A stretch of 64,000 nt of DNA, taken from contig CAWHDH010000021.1 in NCBI GenBank assembly GCA_963828075.1, positions 2,728,001 to 2,792,000 on the forward strand, written 5' to 3'. This DNA is from JACCYI01 sp963828075. Lineage in GTDB: Bacteria; Actinomycetota; Thermoleophilia; Solirubrobacterales; Solirubrobacteraceae. Made by a program: the position numbers and the translations under genes. This document shows, piece after piece, positions 60,235-64,000 of the stretch (its first letter is position 1; every line of letters begins with the position of its first letter). The notes under the pieces were generated by a model. That model saw only the letters and a program-made list of their open reading frames with translations. It had not been told where the DNA came from and did no database searches.

Positions 60235-62679
60235 TCAGCGGTGCCCGGAGAACGACATGACCTGCTGGATGCCACTCGGGCGGTTCGTGTAGCGGATGCT
60301 CGTGGTCAGGATGCCGGGGGCGAAGCTGATCCGCTCCGCCGCGGTCGTCCAGGTCGCCGGTTCCGCGCCCTGCTTGGCGGCCTCCTCGGCGCCCGCCGCC
60401 TCGATCGCCGCCCACACCGCCGTCCGGCACTTCGCGATGTCGCCGCCGCCGCAGAACCGCGTGTCGAACGGCTCGCGGAACTTCGTCCCGGTCAGCGTCC
60501 GCAGGTCCTTGTCGAGATAGCTGATGCCGCCGCCGGTGAAGTCCGAGCCGGCGCTGTTGGTGGAGCCCACCAGGTCCTTGAAGTCGTCGAGCTGGCCGCC
60601 GAGGGCCGGGCGCATCACCGCGTCGAACAGCCGCGGGTACAGCGCGTCCCAGATCCCCGGCGCGCCGCCGGCGTCGATCTTGCCGTCGAGGTCGCGGTCC
60701 ACGCGGCTCGAGCCGGCGACCCGCCACTGCTCGAGCAGCACGAGGATCTGCGCGGCCCGCGGGGACGGGGGCGTCGAGCCGGCCAGCAGCGCGGTCAGCG
60801 TCGGCGTCAGATGCGTCGAGCGCAGGTCGCTCGTCGCCGCCGCGTTCATCGCCGAGACGACCGACGCCGGGTCGTGCTTGGAGCGCCGCGCGAGCTGGTC
60901 CTCGAGCAGGCGGCTGCGGTACAGCGAGCCGTAGCTCCACTGGTCGTCCGCCGCGCCGAACCCGGGCGCCGGCTTGTTGTTCCAGTTGACCAGCTCGCCC
61001 TTCGGCGAGTTGATCTGCTGCGGGTGGCGCGACGGGGCCAGGAACCCGCGCCACTCGTAGCGGCCGTTGCCGTTGGTGGGCAGCCGCGGATCGACCTGAC
61101 GGTGGCGGACGGGCAGCCGGCCCGCCGAGAACATCGCGATGTCCTTGTTGTCCGCGTAGGCGACGTTGAACGTGAACGGCGAGCGCTGGAACGCCTTGAT
61201 GAACGTCTGCGCGGAGGTAACCCGCCCGATCGTGGCGTCGCGGAACGGCAGCTGGAACAGGATGTCCGCGCCGTAGCTCGCCCGCTTGCGGCTCAGCGCG
61301 ATCCGCTTGCCGTCGCTCTTCGCGTAGCCCGACACCGGCCCGTGGACCGTCGTGTCGAACCGCACGGGCCCGGAGCCCTTGATGGTGCCGGCGTTGATCC
61401 GCTTCATCGCCCTGCAGCGGCCGCGGTAGCGGTACTTGCGCTTCGAGCCGCCGCACAGCGTCTCGGCGAACGTGTCGATGAGGTCCGAGCCGGCGGAGGT
61501 CAGGCTCCACACGAAGTCCTCCCCGCGGCCGATCAGCAGGTTGCCGGGGTTGGCCGGCGAGTACACGCCGCGGGCCTCGAAGCCGGGGCCCTTGATATCC
61601 GCCTCGAGCGTCAGGCCGGGGTAGAAGTAGCCGATCTGCGGGCCGCCGACGAAGATCGGGTGCCCGTTGGTCGAGCGGCTCGCGCCGACCATCAGGAAGT
61701 TGCTCGCGTGCGGCGGCGCGGTGCGCGTGGCCTGCGCGGCCTTCGCGCCGCCCGGCCGCGTCGGCTTCAGGCTGCCGGAGTCGACGATCAGGTTGCCCTT
61801 GCTCGTGCGCGGCGCGCGCTGGAACGGGAACGACTTCGTGAGCGTCGCCGGGTGGTCGGCGTCGGCCTGCTGCGAGAGATCGTCGAACAGGCGCTTCGCC
61901 CGCGTCGCGCCGACGCGCTTGCGCAGCCCGTCGAGGAACTCCGACCGCCCCGCCTCGGCGCCGCCGCCCTCGCCGAAGATCTGCCCGACGAGCGCGTTGA
62001 CCGCGAACAGGTCCGCGCGGGTGAACGGCTTCTGTGTGCTCTTCTCGGCCTTCAAGCGGGCGTTGATGCCGTCGATGAAGACGTCGACGTCGTGCAGCAG
62101 CGCTTGCCCGTCGGCGCCGGCGGAGCGCAGTGCGCGCAGGCCGTTGCGCGTGATGATGCGGTCGGCCTCCGCGGTCGGCGTGAACGTCTTGAGGCCGGTG
62201 ACGAGCCCGAACGCGCTGATGTTCGGCACCTCGAGCGCGGCGAGGCGACCGGGGTAGCGACCCTGGGCGAGCAGCAGTCCGCGATCCTGCTGCAGGACCC
62301 AGCCCATCGCCCAGGTGACGTCGTCGCGGCTCTGGCCGACGATGTGCGGGACGTTGAAGCGGTCGCGCGTGATGGTGACGCCGGCGCGCGGGACGGCCTC
62401 GGCGGTGACCGGGCCGGCGTCGTCGACGCCGAACTTCGACGACTTGAACGTTGTGAGGAGATCACTGGCGCTGACGGTGTCGAACAGGGGCGTCAGCGCG
62501 TCGTACATCTTCGCCTGCTCGTCAGCGCCCGGTGGGACCGGGACGGAGCCCCACTGGCCGGAGGGGACGATGTTGCGCGCCGTCTCGGCGTAGTCGGCGG
62601 CGTGCGCGCCGGCGGGCGCGAGCGCGAGGATGAGCGCGGCCGCGGCGATCAGCGGGGCGCGAGCGGGGACCCGGGGCAT
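60235..62679 (-). CDS. Exported penicillin-acylase family (Ntn-hydrolase) protein
   Basis: 814 residues. Signal peptide (1-27, ending AGAHA). The alpha-chain has VTITRDRFNVPHIVGQSRDDVTWAMGWVLQQDR, the typical acylase N-terminal block. The expected autocatalytic cut is before Ser326 in PPHASNFLMVGASRS, the site usually written GSN-NW. The beta-chain then shows GGPQIGYFYPGL, NLLIGRGEDFVWSLTSAGSDLIDTF and HGPVSGYAKSDGKRIAL. This family cleaves amides such as beta-lactam side chains or acyl-homoserine lactones; the actinobacterial secreted group is mostly untested. Substrate unknown. It converges with the protease gene and lies 19 bp after the PHP gene stop. Confidence 0.93.
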   Translation of the reverse strand: MPRVPARAPLIAAAALILALAPAGAHAADYAETARNIVPSGQWGSVPVPPGADEQAKMYDALTPLFDTVSASDLLTTFKSSKFGVDDAGPVTAEAVPRAGVTITRDRFNVPHIVGQSRDDVTWAMGWVLQQDRGLLLAQGRYPGRLAALEVPNISAFGLVTGLKTFTPTAEADRIITRNGLRALRSAGADGQALLHDVDVFIDGINARLKAEKSTQKPFTRADLFAVNALVGQIFGEGGGAEAGRSEFLDGLRKRVGATRAKRLFDDLSQQADADHPATLTKSFPFQRAPRTSKGNLIVDSGSLKPTRPGGAKAAQATRTAPPHASNFLMVGASRSTNGHPIFVGGPQIGYFYPGLTLEADIKGPGFEARGVYSPANPGNLLIGRGEDFVWSLTSAGSDLIDTFAETLCGGSKRKYRYRGRCRAMKRINAGTIKGSGPVRFDTTVHGPVSGYAKSDGKRIALSRKRASYGADILFQLPFRDATIGRVTSAQTFIKAFQRSPFTFNVAYADNKDIAMFSAGRLPVRHRQVDPRLPTNGNGRYEWRGFLAPSRHPQQINSPKGELVNWNNKPAPGFGAADDQWSYGSLYRSRLLEDQLARRSKHDPASVVSAMNAAATSDLRSTHLTPTLTALLAGSTPPSPRAAQILVLLEQWRVAGSSRVDRDLDGKIDAGGAPGIWDALYPRLFDAVMRPALGGQLDDFKDLVGSTNSAGSDFTGGGISYLDKDLRTLTGTKFREPFDTRFCGGGDIAKCRTAVWAAIEAAGAEEAAKQGAEPATWTTAAERISFAPGILTTSIRYTNRPSGIQQVMSFSGHR

Positions 62680-62698
62680 CTGCGAGTTCTACACGGAG

Positions 62699-63604
62699 TC
62701 AATGCGCGCCGATAGGGCCGAGGTCCGGAAGCAGTCCGTGGAGGTCGAACGCGCGGAACGCGTTGAAGCGCTTGTGATCGGGGCCGTGGAAGTCGGCCGA
62801 GCCGGTCTTGAGCAGGCCGCGCTCGCTGCATGCGGCATGGAGGATCCGGGTGTGCTCGGCCGTGTGGGCGGCGTAGAAGCACTCGACGCCGTCGAGGCCG
62901 TAGCCCATGAAGGTGTCGATGGTCGCGAGCGTCTGCTGCGCGTCGTCGAGGTCCCAGAACGGATGCGCCCAGACCGCGACGCCGCCGACGGCGTGGATCG
63001 CGTGAACGGCGTCCTCGACGGTGGGCCGCTGCCTCGCCACGTACGCGGGCGCGCCCGGGACGAGGTAGGCCGGGAACAGCTCGTCGGCGCCGGCGATCCC
63101 GAGCTCGGTGAGGCGGGTGCGATTCTCGGGGTGGCTGAGCAGCGCGGTCGCCAGGTGCGGGCGCCCGAGCGGCTTCCCCGCCGCCTTGCGCTCGAGCAGC
63201 GGGCCGCGGTCCAGCGCGAAGCCCAGCTCCTCGAGCCGGTCGGCCATCGCCTCGATCCGGCGGCCGCGGTCGGCGCGCCAGTCCTCGAGCTGGTCCCTGA
63301 GCGTCTCGTCCGCGTGGTCGATCCCGTAGCCGAGGATGTGGAGATCCTCGTGCTCGCCGTGGACGGCGGACAGCTCGGCCGCCGGAGTGAGCCGCAGGCC
63401 GTGGTGCCGGGCCGCCTCGAGCGCCTCCGGCACCCCGTCGACGGTGTCGTGGTCGCTCAGCGCGAGCAGCTCGACGCCGGCCTTCGCGGCGTGCGCGACG
63501 ACCTCATGGGCCGGGAGCGTCCCGTCGGAGTGGATCGAGTGCGATTGGAGGTCGAAGGTCGGGGAATGGCGGGTCGCCGGTGTGGGAAGCATTTGGGGAA
63601 CCAT
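62699..63604 (-). CDS. PHP-domain phosphoesterase (RNase AM/YciV-like)
   Basis: 301 residues. FDLQSHSIHSDGTL (first HxH metal site), LALSDHDTVDGVPEA, HILGYGIDHADETL, RPHLATALL, GGVAVWAHPFWDLDD and a final GSADFHGPDH supply the trinuclear metal ligands of the PHP family. The YciV/RNase AM branch removes nucleotides from RNA 5' ends or hydrolyses 3',5'-nucleoside bisphosphate (pAp); this sequence fits that branch by length and order. Other PHP activities cannot be excluded. ATG 63604 (alternative ATG 63592). It is probably cotranscribed with the acylase downstream and diverges from the small membrane protein. Confidence 0.9.
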   Translation of the reverse strand: MVPQMLPTPATRHSPTFDLQSHSIHSDGTLPAHEVVAHAAKAGVELLALSDHDTVDGVPEALEAARHHGLRLTPAAELSAVHGEHEDLHILGYGIDHADETLRDQLEDWRADRGRRIEAMADRLEELGFALDRGPLLERKAAGKPLGRPHLATALLSHPENRTRLTELGIAGADELFPAYLVPGAPAYVARQRPTVEDAVHAIHAVGGVAVWAHPFWDLDDAQQTLATIDTFMGYGLDGVECFYAAHTAEHTRILHAACSERGLLKTGSADFHGPDHKRFNAFRAFDLHGLLPDLGPIGAH

Positions 63605-63627
63605 CCCAAGGAAGAGGAGGTAGGGAC

Positions 63628-64000
63628 ATGGACACTGGCGCCATCATCGCGCTGGCCGTGATTGCGGCGATCATCCTGATCGCGCTGTTCGTCGCGTTGC
63701 CCCGTATGAGGAAGGCTTCGGCCGAGCGAAAGGCCGACCAGGCACGCCGCGAGCGCGAGCGCGAGCTCGAGCAGGCCCGGGAGGAGCGTGCTGAACACCA
63801 CCGCACGGAGGCCGACGTCCGCATGAAGCAGGCCGAGCTCTCCGAGCAGGAGGCCCGCAAGGCCCGCGCCGAGGCCGAGATCAACACGAAGCGCGCGGAG
63901 CTGCACGAGCAGGGCCTCGCCGACGAGGAGCTCGGCATCGACCGCGGTGACGACTTCCGTCGCGTCGAGGGTGGCCGCGCCCACGAGCCCGTGGCCGACA
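63628..64000 (+). CDS. Small membrane-anchored coiled-coil protein (partial, runs off the window)
   Basis: The frame opens at ATG 63628 after a strong AGAGGAGGTAGGG ribosome site and is still open at the window end (124 residues seen). One N-terminal transmembrane helix (AIIALAVIAAIILIALFVAL, residues 5-24) is followed by a highly charged coiled coil (~30-100: RREREREREQ-like, ARAEAEINTKRAEL) and an acidic stretch with DEELGIDRGDD. Similar small proteins are common in actinobacteria and have no known role. The stop codon lies to the right of this window. Confidence 0.8.
   Translation, partial: MDTGAIIALAVIAAIILIALFVALPRMRKASAERKADQARRERERELEQAREERAEHHRTEADVRMKQAELSEQEARKARAEAEINTKRAELHEQGLADEELGIDRGDDFRRVEGGRAHEPVAD

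Overview
The window is one contiguous piece of a very GC-rich (roughly 70% or more) bacterial chromosome. The gene content is actinobacterial: an Rpf/transglycosylase-like protein, a deazaflavin (F420)-type nitroreductase family protein, an MmyB-type XRE regulator, a PucR regulator, Baeyer-Villiger-type oxidation genes, and many GTG starts. Together with the selenoprotein formate dehydrogenase and the B12-dependent ribonucleotide reductase, this best fits the Thermoleophilia (Solirubrobacterales-like) branch. That placement is inference; no rRNA or tRNA gene is present to fix it. At least thirteen genes have a TAnnnT box only 6-11 nt before the start codon, which suggests widespread leaderless transcription.

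Layout. 1-7.7 kb (minus strand): a surface-glycan cluster with two family-2 glycosyltransferases, a frameshifted FAD oxidoreductase, RfbC, a large polytopic membrane protein, GtrA, a YbhN-type flippase-like protein and a gene cut by the window edge. 7.7-14.9 kb: heme A synthase, beta-carbonic anhydrase, a secreted Cys-repeat protein, a cupin, a PerM/AI-2E transporter, a nitroreductase-family protein, an ArsN1/Bar-type acetyltransferase and a double VOC protein. 14.8-19.2 kb: a TetR repressor divergent from a Baeyer-Villiger-type monooxygenase, SDR and XRE operon, then a cupin. 19.3-26.4 kb: a membrane protein, a FAD/Rieske fusion oxidoreductase, an FCD-type GntR regulator with a clear operator, a fatty-acid-hydroxylase-superfamily protein, a PAS-GAF-SpoIIE phosphatase, a DUF2294 protein and a VOC protein. 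26.5-32 kb: a START-domain/ArsR pair, and nrdJ carrying a 406-residue intein with a homing endonuclease.

32.3-46.5 kb: an Rpf-like muralytic protein, a membrane-anchored Pro-rich protein, an O-antigen ligase-like protein, a 1459-residue coiled-coil protein, galE, tmk, a MOSC protein, a double GGDEF cyclase and holB. 46.6-49.9 kb: a xylose-type binding lipoprotein, a ROK repressor and a ROK kinase, with related GGAAAC operator-like sites. 49.9-56.1 kb: fdhD and a three-subunit formate dehydrogenase. The catalytic subunit is read through an in-frame TGA (Sec189) followed by a textbook bacterial SECIS hairpin. 56.1-64 kb: palindromic repeat arrays, a VOC protein, a PucR regulator, a subtilisin-like protease, a penicillin-acylase family protein, a PHP phosphoesterase and the start of a small membrane coiled-coil protein.

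How it fits together. The first block makes or modifies a surface polysaccharide; galE, the ligase-like protein and RfbC may serve the same product. The FdhD/formate dehydrogenase block is a self-contained, translationally coupled formate-oxidising module with an NrfD-type membrane anchor. The TetR block looks like a ketone or lipid oxidation operon under substrate-responsive control. The most unusual features are non-coding. A 151-bp, almost fully palindromic element occurs twice with compensatory base changes and once as a shortened form. Two unrelated palindromic arrays, with about 60-bp periods, flank the VOC/PucR pair.
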